64,000 nt of DNA, from positions 1-64,000 of the forward strand of contig JANQLW010000031.1 of assembly GCA_028280405.1 (NCBI GenBank), in the 5' to 3' direction. Source of the DNA: Bacteroidales bacterium (GTDB taxonomy: Bacteria; Bacteroidota; Bacteroidia; Bacteroidales; GCA-2711565). Position numbers and translations under genes: made by a program. The number at the start of each line of letters is the position of its first letter. Positions within the stretch are counted from its first letter, which is position 1. Shown here piece after piece: positions 41,735 through 50,369 of this stretch. The notes beneath the pieces were generated by a model. That model saw nothing but the letters and a program-made list of their open reading frames with translations. It was not told the DNA's origin and did not search any database.

Positions 41735-43645
41735 ATGTTACCGCTAGTTAGTAAAGATTGTTATTTAAAACAGTTCGCAAATAGCCCGGAAAGTCAATTT
41801 TTGAGTAAAAAATACGATTTAGGTGATGAAGTGCTGAATAGACATTCATTTTATATAAACCTTACAGATTATTTTTCCCCTTTATTTAATATTGAAGAAT
41901 CTAATCTGGTTAAATTATCAGGTGCAAGTTATTTATATTTTAAAGCATTGATTCATTTTGATAAGATAGCTGATAATGATGAAAATGAAGGTTCTTTACC
42001 TGATCTTATTGTAATCTTTCAGGAATCAATTAGAATACTTTCAGGTCTCTTTCCTGATAAAGAATTTTGGGAAAATCTATATAATAGCTTTAGGGTTTTT
42101 GTAGAAACTAATAAATTAGAAAAAACACTATTAATCGAACCAGAAATTAACGAAAGCCTCTTTATCAAAATTGCAAAGAATAAATCTATAATGACCCATG
42201 CAATGGTTGATGCCTTAACCATTTTAGGGAAAAATAAAAAACATGAGGTACAACTGAAAAGTCTTCTTGCTCATATTCATATTGCGTTTCAGATCAGGGA
42301 TGATATAGATGATTTTAAGAAAGACAAAGATAATAAGCAATTTACTTTGGCAATTTTTAAAGTTGAAAACTATATTAAAAAAAATGGTCTAAACTATGTA
42401 TCTACAAATGATTTATATAAAGTATTGTATGGGAGTGGGATATCAGTTTCACTTATTGAACTCGCAATTGAGCATTATCAAGTCGCCAATTCAATTGTAA
42501 AAGATTTAAACTTGATAGAACTCGAAACATTTATTGAAAACGAAATAGAAGATTGTAAATGCCAGATTAAAGAAATAAACTTAATTAAAAGAAAATCGAT
42601 TGATTGCAACAAAAGAAGTAATGAACCATTATTTAACAAAATTACCTTGAGTGAGAAAGCAATTTTAACTTCTTTAAAGTCCACTTTATTACTATTTGAC
42701 AAAGAACAGAAATCAAATGGTTGGAATGATTTTATTACTTCTGCCGGAATTTCAACAGGTTGGGCAACATTTTTTATTTGCTTGAATTTATTTGAAGCAG
42801 ATGAAATAGAAATTGTAAAAGACTATTTAGCAGATAATAAAAAGAACATTTATGCTTATAATGAAAGCTTAATTCAAGATTGCGATTCTTTATCCTTTCG
42901 CATAAATGCAGATCTTAAATTAAGCAAAAATACGGATAAACAATTGTTGGCACTATGGAAATCCTATGAACATAATGGACAATGGTCTACATATAAATAT
43001 GATGAAAAACTAGTTAAATATCTTAAACTGGAAAATGAAAACGACATTAAAGGATGGACTTCAAAACATGATTGTGTTTCTTCTTATGCTGCTTTTGTTT
43101 TAAGTGAAAATAACATAGATAAAAGTTTACTGAATAAAACTATTAATTCACTTGTAAATAAGTTCAAAGTTGAACATGGGCTTCTATCTTATTGGTGGAC
43201 CAGTTCATTGTATTCATTATACTTTTTTCTAAGAGCCTTAATGAATATAAAATATGAAATTGGTTTTATCCAAAATATCATTGAAGATAAAATTATTCAA
43301 CAGCAAAACAAAGATGGATCATGGAAAGATGAGTTTAATCAAAAATCTGTTTTTTATACAGCTATGATAACTCATTTATTGATCTTAAATGACTTTAATA
43401 AATATGAAGAATACATTTCTAATGGAATCTCTTTTCTTTTAAAAAGCCAGAAAAGAGATGGAAGTTATGAAACTATACCAATTCTTAAAATACCAGCACC
43501 TGATATATCAGAACTAAAAAGAATAAAACATTGGAGAAAAGGATCTTTAGGGACGAATACAATTGTTGATGATCACAAAAGGCTTTTTACATCATCCATG
43601 GTTTATAAAACAATGAAGTGCTATTACATACAATTATGGGGTTAA
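41735..43645 (+). CDS. isoprenoid-synthase/toroid-cyclase-like fusion protein
   Basis: This 636-residue protein appears to join two folds. Residues about 1-290 resemble an all-helical class I isoprenyl diphosphate synthase; FQIRDDIDDFKKDKDN (about 186-201) is a second Asp-rich motif, while the first is weak (FDKIADNDEN, near 76). Residues about 300-636 look like the alpha-alpha toroid of terpene cyclases and protein prenyltransferases, with repeat motifs QNKDGSW and QKRDGSYE and a late VDDHKRLFTSSM block. No class II DxDD motif is seen. It heads the cluster and overlaps the M50 gene. A role in making or attaching an isoprenoid group is an inference. Confidence 0.68.
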   Translation: MLPLVSKDCYLKQFANSPESQFLSKKYDLGDEVLNRHSFYINLTDYFSPLFNIEESNLVKLSGASYLYFKALIHFDKIADNDENEGSLPDLIVIFQESIRILSGLFPDKEFWENLYNSFRVFVETNKLEKTLLIEPEINESLFIKIAKNKSIMTHAMVDALTILGKNKKHEVQLKSLLAHIHIAFQIRDDIDDFKKDKDNKQFTLAIFKVENYIKKNGLNYVSTNDLYKVLYGSGISVSLIELAIEHYQVANSIVKDLNLIELETFIENEIEDCKCQIKEINLIKRKSIDCNKRSNEPLFNKITLSEKAILTSLKSTLLLFDKEQKSNGWNDFITSAGISTGWATFFICLNLFEADEIEIVKDYLADNKKNIYAYNESLIQDCDSLSFRINADLKLSKNTDKQLLALWKSYEHNGQWSTYKYDEKLVKYLKLENENDIKGWTSKHDCVSSYAAFVLSENNIDKSLLNKTINSLVNKFKVEHGLLSYWWTSSLYSLYFFLRALMNIKYEIGFIQNIIEDKIIQQQNKDGSWKDEFNQKSVFYTAMITHLLILNDFNKYEEYISNGISFLLKSQKRDGSYETIPILKIPAPDISELKRIKHWRKGSLGTNTIVDDHKRLFTSSMVYKTMKCYYIQLWG

Positions 43646-44823
43646 TCGTTGAAAATATAAATGTAAGAAAGGAATCAGAAAATAAATGGGTTCTTTCATC
43701 TCCGCATAAAAATCTTTTAGTATCTGAGAATGTTTATTTGCTCTTTAAACAATTGTTACATTCTGAAAGTTTTGAAGAATCATATCAAAAATTTAAGAAC
43801 CATTTCAAACAAGATATATCTTATGCGAAATACCATAAGTTGATTGACGATCACTTCAAAGGTAAAGGATTCCTTACTAATGAAAGAACAACAAATAAAA
43901 AGAAATCCTATCTAACACTAAAAATAGATTTAATACCAAAAAGATGGGGGGAAAAAATATCATATCTCTTTGAATTTTTGTTTTACCCTAAAACCTTTAA
44001 AATCCTTTCAACTTTTCTTTTGCTATTCATAATATATATATGTTATAAATACAATGCACATAGTTATAATTTTAACGCTACTGATATATTAGTATCAATT
44101 ATTATAGTCAACTTGTCTATTGTTTTTCATGAGTTCGGGCATATATCAGCTTATAATTACTTTATAAAGAATTTCAAACTTAATTCATATAATACAAGTG
44201 GACAAATTGGCTTTGGCTTCTATTTTATATTTCCTGTTTTTTATTCAAATGTTACTCAGGCTTGGAGCTTAGAGAAAAACTATCGTCAAATTATCAATAT
44301 TGCTGGTATTTATTTTCAGATAATCATTTCAGCCATTCTATTTATATGCTTTTTAATATTTAATTTAAACTATTTATTACTTTCATCTTATTTAGTTTTC
44401 CTATATGCCCTGTTTGAGTTAAACCCATTTATTAGAAGTGATGGATACTGGATATTGTCAGATGCAACAAATAAACATAATTTAATTCAAAAATCTAAAC
44501 TAAAATTAATTGAGTTTTTAAAAACAAAAAATGGTAAAAATTTTAACTGGCTGGTAATCTATGCTTCGGGTAATTATATGTTAATGCTAATCTTTGTCCT
44601 GGGAATATTATTATATTCCGGGCAGAGCTTTTTAAAATTTCCTTATGTACTCGCTAAATCTTTATATAGTGCCTTATTATTTGACTTCTCAAAAATCGAA
44701 TTTGATAGTTCAATGATATATTATCTAGGAATTTACATAATAGTTTTAACCTATGGATATAGGTTGATTCGAATGATATTTGGTAATAGTAAACGGAAGA
44801 AACTATTAGCAATTAATAAATAA
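43636..44823 (+). CDS. M50-family membrane peptidase with a PqqD-like N-terminus
   Basis: The first 85 residues of this protein of about 395 residues look like a small winged-helix (PqqD/RRE-like) peptide-binding domain. Membrane helices follow from about 125. The catalytic motif IVFHEFGHISA (His-Glu-x-x-His, about 168-178) and the second motif ELNPFIRSDGYWILSD (about 264-279; Asp-Gly) are those of M50 peptidases found in ribosomal-peptide clusters. A GTG at 43618 is in frame; I prefer the ATG at 43636, which overlaps the stop of the preceding gene by 10 bp. Likely role: cleavage of the small protein encoded next, at or in the membrane. Confidence 0.78.
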   Translation: MGLIVENINVRKESENKWVLSSPHKNLLVSENVYLLFKQLLHSESFEESYQKFKNHFKQDISYAKYHKLIDDHFKGKGFLTNERTTNKKKSYLTLKIDLIPKRWGEKISYLFEFLFYPKTFKILSTFLLLFIIYICYKYNAHSYNFNATDILVSIIIVNLSIVFHEFGHISAYNYFIKNFKLNSYNTSGQIGFGFYFIFPVFYSNVTQAWSLEKNYRQIINIAGIYFQIIISAILFICFLIFNLNYLLLSSYLVFLYALFELNPFIRSDGYWILSDATNKHNLIQKSKLKLIEFLKTKNGKNFNWLVIYASGNYMLMLIFVLGILLYSGQSFLKFPYVLAKSLYSALLFDFSKIEFDSSMIYYLGIYIIVLTYGYRLIRMIFGNSKRKKLLAINK

Positions 44824-44853
44824 AAATATCTTCCTTAACTAAATTTTTAAATT

Positions 44854-45024
44854 ATGGATAACAAATTTATTGAAAATTTCAAGTCTGAAGAACTTGAAGA
44901 AAGGTTAGAGTTTGGTAAATGGCGCTTAAGACCTAGCACAATTGAGGCACCTATTGAAACGGAAGATGGATGGGTTGAAGGTAAATTCTATGGTGGTAAA
45001 TTAACCATTAACTTTGAAGAATAA
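44854..45024 (+). CDS. small 56-residue peptide, candidate precursor
   Basis: An ATG-initiated 56-residue frame sits 30 bp after the M50 gene on the same strand. It has an acidic helical first half (MDNKFIENFKSEELEERLEF) and a second half rich in Gly, Trp, Tyr and Thr (GKWRLRPSTIEAP then GWVEGKFYGGKL). No Cys is present. Size, position and the two-part layout are typical of a precursor with leader and core. It was not tested against any family. If the M50 protein cuts it, the C-terminal 20-25 residues would be the core. Confidence 0.6.
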   Translation: MDNKFIENFKSEELEERLEFGKWRLRPSTIEAPIETEDGWVEGKFYGGKLTINFEE

Positions 45025-45034
45025 CAAAAACTTA

Positions 45035-45073
45035 TTAACTTAGGAGTTAACATTTAATTAACTCTTAAGTTAA
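45035..45073 (+). terminator. 16-bp hairpin after the small peptide
   Basis: TTAACTTAGGAGTTAA (45035-45050) pairs with TTAACTCTTAAGTTAA (45058-45073), with one G-T pair and a 7-nt loop. It has no long T-run, so it may be a weak terminator or an mRNA stabiliser that sets the small-peptide level above that of the next gene. Confidence 0.55.
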
Positions 45074-45088
45074 TTTACTTAAACCAAA

Positions 45089-46444
45089 ATGAAAAACATA
45101 GTATTACTATTTCTTTTATTGATCTGTTTGAATTCTTTTTCCCAATCCAGTAAAATAGTATACGTATATGATAGAGAAACTCCAATCTCATTTGCTCATA
45201 TTTCGATTGAAGGTGAACTTAAACTGATTAGTGGTGCTAATGGAGAGTTTATAATTAATTTAAATAATCTAATAAAAGAAGAAATTACAATTTCACATAT
45301 TGCATATCACAACAAAACGCTTAATGTAAATAAAATTAAAGATACAATTTATCTTATGCCAAAATCTTTTGAGCTTGATGAAATAGTAGTATCCTCTATT
45401 AATATCAGAGCACTTCTGGAAAATGCCTTTCAGAAAGTAAAATATCAGAAAAACTTAAACTATTTAAGTGCACGCTTAATTGCAATAAATGATTCACTAG
45501 TTTATTATACAGAAAAGCAGTTCAAATACATAAAACATGAAAACAGGAACTTAAAAAGAAAATTATTTCACACGATTAGTTTTAAATCAAGCGAATCAGA
45601 TACAAGCAGAGTAAATTTCCCTTTTATAAGCACTTTGTTAAAAAACCCTTATGAAACTTACCAAAAAAAGGAAGCCCTAAACAGATTAATTAAAAATATT
45701 GTTATTGATAAAATTTTTACTAACACCATAAAGCTGAAATCAATTACGGACTCAACAACGACCTATCTATTTATTGATAAAAAAAGTAAACGATTACTCA
45801 GGCTCGAGAAAAAAATTAACCTTAAAAACAAACAAAGTAATCCTTACGTTGATGGAGGTATAAACTTATCATACAATTTTAATACAGATAATAGTAAAGT
45901 TTTTATAAAATCATTTAAATATGAACATTTGCTCTATGCAAAAACAAAAAATGGCTTTGCTAAAATAAAAATGGAAATTTTTGATATAAATATTCCCAAT
46001 ATTAAATATGTAAATAGCTTTAATTTTAAAACACTCAGAAAATTAAAAGAGTATAAGCAAAATCAAAAAGTTATTGATGCCGGTTTATATAGATATTTTG
46101 AGAAATCTGAATTAAGCAAGGATAAACCAAAAAGAGACTCGATATCAGTTTCATATTTTATGTTCCGTAATAAATCATTTGACAAACTTAAGTTTAATAA
46201 ATCTTCGTTAAACTTGAATCTTCCAAAGCCTTATTATATGGCCATATATAATAAGAATGCAATGATGTATGATTACTATCCTTCAAAATTTAAAATAAAT
46301 TTTGATTTGAATTCAGTTGATGTTAACCAAAATTTTAATTATCCCAAAAGAGATAGCTTCAATCCTTATGGGACGAGGCATGACCCTAAAGCCACATTTT
46401 TAATGGGTATTACTAATCTTATTTTTGAAAAGCTTTTTGAATAA
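45089..46444 (+). CDS. secreted carboxypeptidase-regulatory-like domain protein
   Basis: This 451-residue protein has a clear signal peptide (KNIVLLFLLLICLNSFSQ, cut near residue 19). A carboxypeptidase regulatory-like (beta-sandwich) domain spans about 20-95, with the pattern 'ISFAHISIEG...GANGEFIINL'. The long remainder is rich in Lys, Asn and aromatic residues, as in DUF5686/outer-membrane-associated Bacteroidota proteins. It lies 64 bp after the small peptide and closes the cluster. It could transport, receive or protect against the product, but this is not shown. Confidence 0.72.
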   Translation: MKNIVLLFLLLICLNSFSQSSKIVYVYDRETPISFAHISIEGELKLISGANGEFIINLNNLIKEEITISHIAYHNKTLNVNKIKDTIYLMPKSFELDEIVVSSINIRALLENAFQKVKYQKNLNYLSARLIAINDSLVYYTEKQFKYIKHENRNLKRKLFHTISFKSSESDTSRVNFPFISTLLKNPYETYQKKEALNRLIKNIVIDKIFTNTIKLKSITDSTTTYLFIDKKSKRLLRLEKKINLKNKQSNPYVDGGINLSYNFNTDNSKVFIKSFKYEHLLYAKTKNGFAKIKMEIFDINIPNIKYVNSFNFKTLRKLKEYKQNQKVIDAGLYRYFEKSELSKDKPKRDSISVSYFMFRNKSFDKLKFNKSSLNLNLPKPYYMAIYNKNAMMYDYYPSKFKINFDLNSVDVNQNFNYPKRDSFNPYGTRHDPKATFLMGITNLIFEKLFE

Positions 46445-46827
46445 AGCATTATTAATACTGAAAACGAGTAAGAAAAGTAGTTCTGCTTATTAATGTAAAA
46501 CTCTCTATAACTGAATTTGAATCTGATTAAACAAAACCTTAACCAAAAATATTGCCCCTCACACCCTGCAAGGCCAGGCCCTGCGGGTTTTTACTATTTA
46601 GCTCCCCACAAGGCCTTCACACCTTAAACCGTAAAAAGCCTTGCATTCCACCCCTCGCTCCGCAATTCCGGATGCTTAAGCTTTTATTAATGCTTTATGC
46701 TGTTTTAAGCACTATGCAAAACAATGCAACAGAAAGTAAAGATGTGTAAATTGCTGTTATTCATAAAATTAACTTCATAAAAAATTGTTTTAGCACAATC
46801 TATATCATACTTTTATCAAAAAAATCT
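46445..46827. other. gap with GC-richer repeat-like patches
   Basis: The segment has short GC-richer stretches (CACCCTGCAAGGCC, CCACAAGGCCTTCAC) like those near 40.03 kb. The one long frame (46552-46749) looks like repeat-derived sequence and I do not call it a gene. Confidence 0.4.
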
Positions 46828-47058
46828 ATGAAAAGCATTAGTGATTTCTTTACCGGTACCTTAAGCTCATACGGATTATTCATTTCCGTAGATCACTTAT
46901 GCTTCATCGATTCTGGCCTGATCAACCAGTTATTCAGTACAATAATTGCAATAATTGGAGGAGTTATTTCCACAATTGTTTTGAATATAATCAGATCTCG
47001 TTATCCAAATCTATTCAAACCGATTTCTTCCTTCAAAAAGAAGAATACTTCTAACTAA
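46828..47058 (+). CDS. small membrane protein of element A, unknown
   Basis: This 76-residue protein has one long hydrophobic segment near 33-53 (LFSTIIAIIGGVISTIVLNII) and a basic tail with several Lys residues. It precedes the DUF6266 gene by 75 bp on the same strand. A holin-like or adaptor role could be imagined but no family is recognised. Confidence 0.5.
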   Translation: MKSISDFFTGTLSSYGLFISVDHLCFIDSGLINQLFSTIIAIIGGVISTIVLNIIRSRYPNLFKPISSFKKKNTSN

Positions 47059-47133
47059 GTCCTAATTAACTCCTAGTTATTCAAATTCTCTTGTACACCA
47101 ATTAACTGTTTTATTAATTAAATTCTTATTATC

Positions 47134-47781
47134 ATGGGAAAAATTACAAAAGGGATCCTTGGAGGGTTCTCAGGACGTGTAGGAACTGTTGTTGGTTCTT
47201 CAATCTTTGGAATTGATATCATGCGATCTTATCAACCTAATGTTGAAAACCCTCGCTCTCCTGGGCAGGTATCTCAACGAACTAAGTTTAGCTTAGTTGT
47301 TAAATTCTTAAGATCATTTCTGATTATTATCAAAATAGGATATGCTCTTAAGGCTATTAAACAAAGTGCATTTAATGCATGTGTTTCTTACAATGTTCAA
47401 AATGCTGTAACCGGCAATTATCCTGATCAAACAATTGATTATCCTAAACTCAAGATTGCTGAAGGATCCAGGCTTATTCCAAATAGTGTTGTGATACAGG
47501 ATAGTCCATTTAGTGAAATTACTATAAATTCTGTAGTTGGAGTATCAGCAGAAGAAGCTGAATACAATGACCTTGCTTATGCTTTGGTATATAATCATAC
47601 TAAAAACAAATTTGCGACCTCTATGGGCGTTAATAAACGCTCTGACGCTGAAATCAGAATAACCCCAAGCGATTGGGAAGAAGATGATGTTGTACATGCA
47701 TGGTTATTTTATACCTCTCCTGATGGAAACCAAATTTCCGACTCTGTTTATGCTGGCACTATCACCCTAACCAGCGCTTAG
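47134..47781 (+). CDS. DUF6266-family protein
   Basis: This 215-residue protein starts with GKITKGILGGFSGRVGTVVG, the hallmark opening of DUF6266 proteins of Bacteroidota, followed by SPGQVSQRTKF near 43-53. The family has no known function. It is the last gene of element A before the attachment site, and a strong terminator follows directly. Confidence 0.85.
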   Translation: MGKITKGILGGFSGRVGTVVGSSIFGIDIMRSYQPNVENPRSPGQVSQRTKFSLVVKFLRSFLIIIKIGYALKAIKQSAFNACVSYNVQNAVTGNYPDQTIDYPKLKIAEGSRLIPNSVVIQDSPFSEITINSVVGVSAEEAEYNDLAYALVYNHTKNKFATSMGVNKRSDAEIRITPSDWEEDDVVHAWLFYTSPDGNQISDSVYAGTITLTSA

Positions 47782-47787
47782 CCTTTT

Positions 47788-47828
47788 AGCCCTGAATCCC
47801 GATAGTTATCGGTACGGGGCTTTTTCTC
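47788..47828 (+). terminator. terminator after DUF6266
   Basis: AGCCC...GGGCT forms a stem around the palindrome CCCGATAGTTATCGG, and is followed by TTTTTCTC. The inner palindrome is the same type as at 10274-10289. Confidence 0.7.
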
Positions 47829-48010
47829 TCCAAAATAGAACAAATTCCCATTAATAAATATTTTCCTTTAATTTCTTCGTTTTTCCCTTTATTTTCAGTA
47901 TCTTTGAGTAAAAGACAGTAGTTAAAACTACAAAGGACTAACTATTGGACTTACGTTTTTTACATTTTTGTATTTACCTGATAAAGTGATAATTACAGCT
48001 TATAATTGAG

Positions 48011-48025
48011 TCCCCTACGGACTAC
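48011..48025 (+). repeat. attachment site (junction of elements A and B)
   Basis: This is the same 15-mer as the tRNA-Glu end (TCCCCTACGGACTAC), preceded by TTGAG in place of the tRNA's TCGAA. It marks the right end of element A and the left end of element B. Confidence 0.85.
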
Positions 48026-48036
48026 CAAAAGCAATC

Positions 48037-48072
48037 ATAATCCGCTCTATATCAGAGTGGATTATTTTTTTG
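48037..48072 (+). terminator. terminator of element B behind the attachment site
   Basis: AATCCGCTCT (48039-48048) pairs with AGAGTGGATT (48054-48063), with one G-T pair, followed by a T-rich run. It begins about 12 bp after the attachment core, so it would stop tRNA-Glu transcription when element B alone occupies the site. Confidence 0.8.
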
Positions 48073-48213
48073 GACCAACTTTAGACCCCACAAATAACAT
48101 TTTGTACAATTAAACTAGATGATTTTAATTTTTGTTTCATCTAACTTTTGTAACTTTCATCATGTATCTGTACAGGTATATAGTTTAGTTAAAACATGAT
48201 CACATTGAGTTAA

Positions 48214-48756
48214 ATGTATTATCACAAAACATGGAAGCAAATAGCTCCACTAGACAAAGAAACGTTTTATAACGATATTGATGAATACATTATACGTATT
48301 TCTTCTATACAATGGACTAATAATATACCCAAGTTAGTTTTTGATCAATGGATTCTTCACTTATACAAACATGAACTAACAAAAAATTATTCGTGGATAG
48401 ATTTGAGTAAAGTAAAGTTCGAAGTAGAAATATGGGACACTGATAAATTATTAAATATAAATTTTCTACGTGATGATTATATTGAAGATTTAACTACAAT
48501 GTCTACTGACGAAATAAAGAAATACACTAGAAACTCCGACAGAGCTTACTGGGAGAAAAATGGAACATGGAAGATACCTCCAATAATTGCTAATACTTTA
48601 TCTTTCGGCAATATCCCACCCAATGTAGAATTTCATTCACCCTTACAACTAATAGAAGGTCACACAAGGATTGGTTTATTAAAACGATACTATAAATCAG
48701 AACTTAAAATAAATAAAGAACATTCTATTTATTTAATGACAAACTCCCAGCAATAA
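48214..48756 (+). CDS. unknown protein with an EGHTR motif
   Basis: This 180-residue soluble protein is rich in Trp and Tyr. The C-terminal stretch LQLIEGHTRIGLLKRYY resembles the loop in ParB/Srx-like proteins where a 'GxHRxxA' type box contacts nucleotide or DNA, but the match is partial. It may be first in the cargo of element B. No clear family. Confidence 0.55.
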   Translation: MYYHKTWKQIAPLDKETFYNDIDEYIIRISSIQWTNNIPKLVFDQWILHLYKHELTKNYSWIDLSKVKFEVEIWDTDKLLNINFLRDDYIEDLTTMSTDEIKKYTRNSDRAYWEKNGTWKIPPIIANTLSFGNIPPNVEFHSPLQLIEGHTRIGLLKRYYKSELKINKEHSIYLMTNSQQ

Positions 48757-48789
48757 AAGCAATCACCTAATTTAAAAACCCCCTAACTT

Positions 48790-48870
48790 ATGAGCAAGAT
48801 AAAATTAATTGAAGCTGCATTAGAGCAAATTAATGGTTGTCTTTATACGTTTTTTCTTATATTTATCTAA
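48790..48870 (+). pseudogene. truncated N-terminus of a larger gene
   Basis: ATG begins a frame reading MSKIKLIEAALEQINGC, a start seen in large Bacteroidota accessory proteins (often NACHT-type or nuclease-linked), but it stops after 26 residues. No continuation is seen in the following 150 bp. Probably a deletion remnant. Confidence 0.45.
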
Positions 48871-49028
48871 ATATTAAATTAATACCTGTTGTTATACATC
48901 AGGACTCCCCTGTTAATTTAAATTGTTTTATTCATTTTTTATTGAGATACGCCTATTAAAGATAAATGGCTATATAGTCAACAATCTTATTTAATAAAAT
49001 AATTTAAAAACCTTATAAACCTAAGAAA

Positions 49029-50369
49029 ATGACACATATTTGGAATGCATTACTTAACTCCAAAAGATTAAGAAAATCATCTAGAAGCAGTAATATAGAC
49101 CCAAGAAATCCATTTGAAAGTGATTTAGGACGGGTTATTTTTAGCCCAGCAGTAAGAAGAATGCATGATAAAACACAAGTTTTCCCATTAACCACAAATG
49201 ATAATATTCATTCTAGATTAACACATTCGTTAGAAGTTATGACCATTGGTTATTCATTAGGATTACGGCTAATAAAAGAAGATGAATTTCTAAAAAAATC
49301 ACAATTAACTGAAATAGAGACTCTACGTTCGATACCGATAATACTAAAAACTATTTGTGTTGCGCATGATATAGGGAATCCGCCTTTTGGTCACTTTGGA
49401 GAAGAAATAATACAGAATTATTTTAAAAAGCTATTTAAGAAAAATAAATATGGACTAAAACCAACACAAAGAACAGATTTCACATCTTTTGATGGCAATG
49501 CTCAAGGATTTAGAGTTTTAACAAAACTTCAAGTATTAAATGACTGCTATGGACTAAACCTAAGTTATGCAACATTAGCTTCATATTTGAAATACCCTAA
49601 TCCAAATGAAATTGATAAATCAAAAGTTAATTTAAAAAAAAGAGGTGTTTTTAGATCGGAAGCAAATTATTTAAAAAAAATTGCAAAGGGATGTGGATTA
49701 ATTAATAAAGATAATGTAGTTATTAGACATCCATTGTCATTTCTAATGGAAGCAGCAGATTCCATATGTTATTATATTATGGATATTGAAGATGGGTTTA
49801 ATAAGGGTTGGTTTAGTTTTGATGAAATCTACAGCCAGCTTAAAAAATATAAATCCATAGAGTCTATTTTAAAAAAAGCTAAAGATAAAGAAAATAATAG
49901 CCATAAAATGGTTACTTTAAGGATTGAACTCATTTCGTATTTAGTCGACCTTGCAATTAAGAACTTTATAACAAATTATGAACTGATATATTCAGGGGAA
50001 TATCATAAGGAATTAATTTTTGATGATCCTAACGGAATAGCTAAATTTTTGGATAAATTCAATTTTGAAAAAGTTTATCCAAATAGAGAAATTACATCAT
50101 TAGAGTTAACAGGAAACTCCGTTTTAGTAGGTTTATTAGATTATTATATTAATTTTATATTCCACGAAAACAAACATTACAAGAAAAGAGCATTAGGACT
50201 AATTTCATCTAGTTTAAAGAAAGCAGCATTACTTGAAAATAATATTAGTAATTTTGATGATTTAAATAATTATTCTAAATTTAGAATTATTGTAGATTAT
50301 ATATCTGGCATGACAGACCAATATGCATTAAACCATTATCAAAAATTAAGTGGACAAAAAATTATCTGA
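49029..50369 (+). CDS. dGTPase-like HD-domain triphosphohydrolase
   Basis: This 446-residue protein is of the dGTPase family, which cuts dNTPs to the nucleoside and triphosphate. The opening RVIFSPAVRRMHDKTQVFPL (about 36-55), the metal His in HSRLTHSLEVM (about 61-71), the HD motif AHDIGNPPFGHFGEE (about 115-129) and a conserved Tyr/His region near 175 are typical. It has the length of dGTPases (about 440-500). It overlaps the next gene by 20 bp. In other bacteria, dGTPases that drain dNTPs act as anti-phage defence; that role is inferred here. Confidence 0.9.
   Translation: MTHIWNALLNSKRLRKSSRSSNIDPRNPFESDLGRVIFSPAVRRMHDKTQVFPLTTNDNIHSRLTHSLEVMTIGYSLGLRLIKEDEFLKKSQLTEIETLRSIPIILKTICVAHDIGNPPFGHFGEEIIQNYFKKLFKKNKYGLKPTQRTDFTSFDGNAQGFRVLTKLQVLNDCYGLNLSYATLASYLKYPNPNEIDKSKVNLKKRGVFRSEANYLKKIAKGCGLINKDNVVIRHPLSFLMEAADSICYYIMDIEDGFNKGWFSFDEIYSQLKKYKSIESILKKAKDKENNSHKMVTLRIELISYLVDLAIKNFITNYELIYSGEYHKELIFDDPNGIAKFLDKFNFEKVYPNREITSLELTGNSVLVGLLDYYINFIFHENKHYKKRALGLISSSLKKAALLENNISNFDDLNNYSKFRIIVDYISGMTDQYALNHYQKLSGQKII

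Larger units (their letters stand above)
10570..48025. mobile_element. integrative element A (satellite-like genomic island)
   Basis: The element is bounded by direct 15-bp copies of the tRNA-Glu 3' end. The tyrosine integrase sits next to the tRNA, and an excisionase-like HTH gene and a primase-helicase follow within 9 kb. I see no relaxase, type IV secretion, coupling protein, capsid or terminase genes. Most of the rest is defence-like or specialised-metabolism cargo. An integrated satellite or genomic island is the best reading. Whether it is still mobile cannot be told, but its integrase gene is intact. Confidence 0.8.
47829..48213. other. gap across the A/B element boundary
   Basis: No gene is visible. 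A TATCTTTG (47899-47906) matching the Bacteroidota -7 box lies upstream of the attachment copy. The gap also includes the attachment repeat (48011) and the terminator (48037). Confidence 0.5.

Noticed and set aside
46552-46749. 65-codon frame after the peptide cluster
   Set aside because: It starts in GC-richer repeat-like DNA and reads as Pro/Cys/Leu-rich low-information sequence.
10570-48025. Conjugative transposon (ICE)
   Set aside because: The RteC-like and integrase genes suggested it, but no relaxase, TraG-type coupling protein or Tra genes are present.
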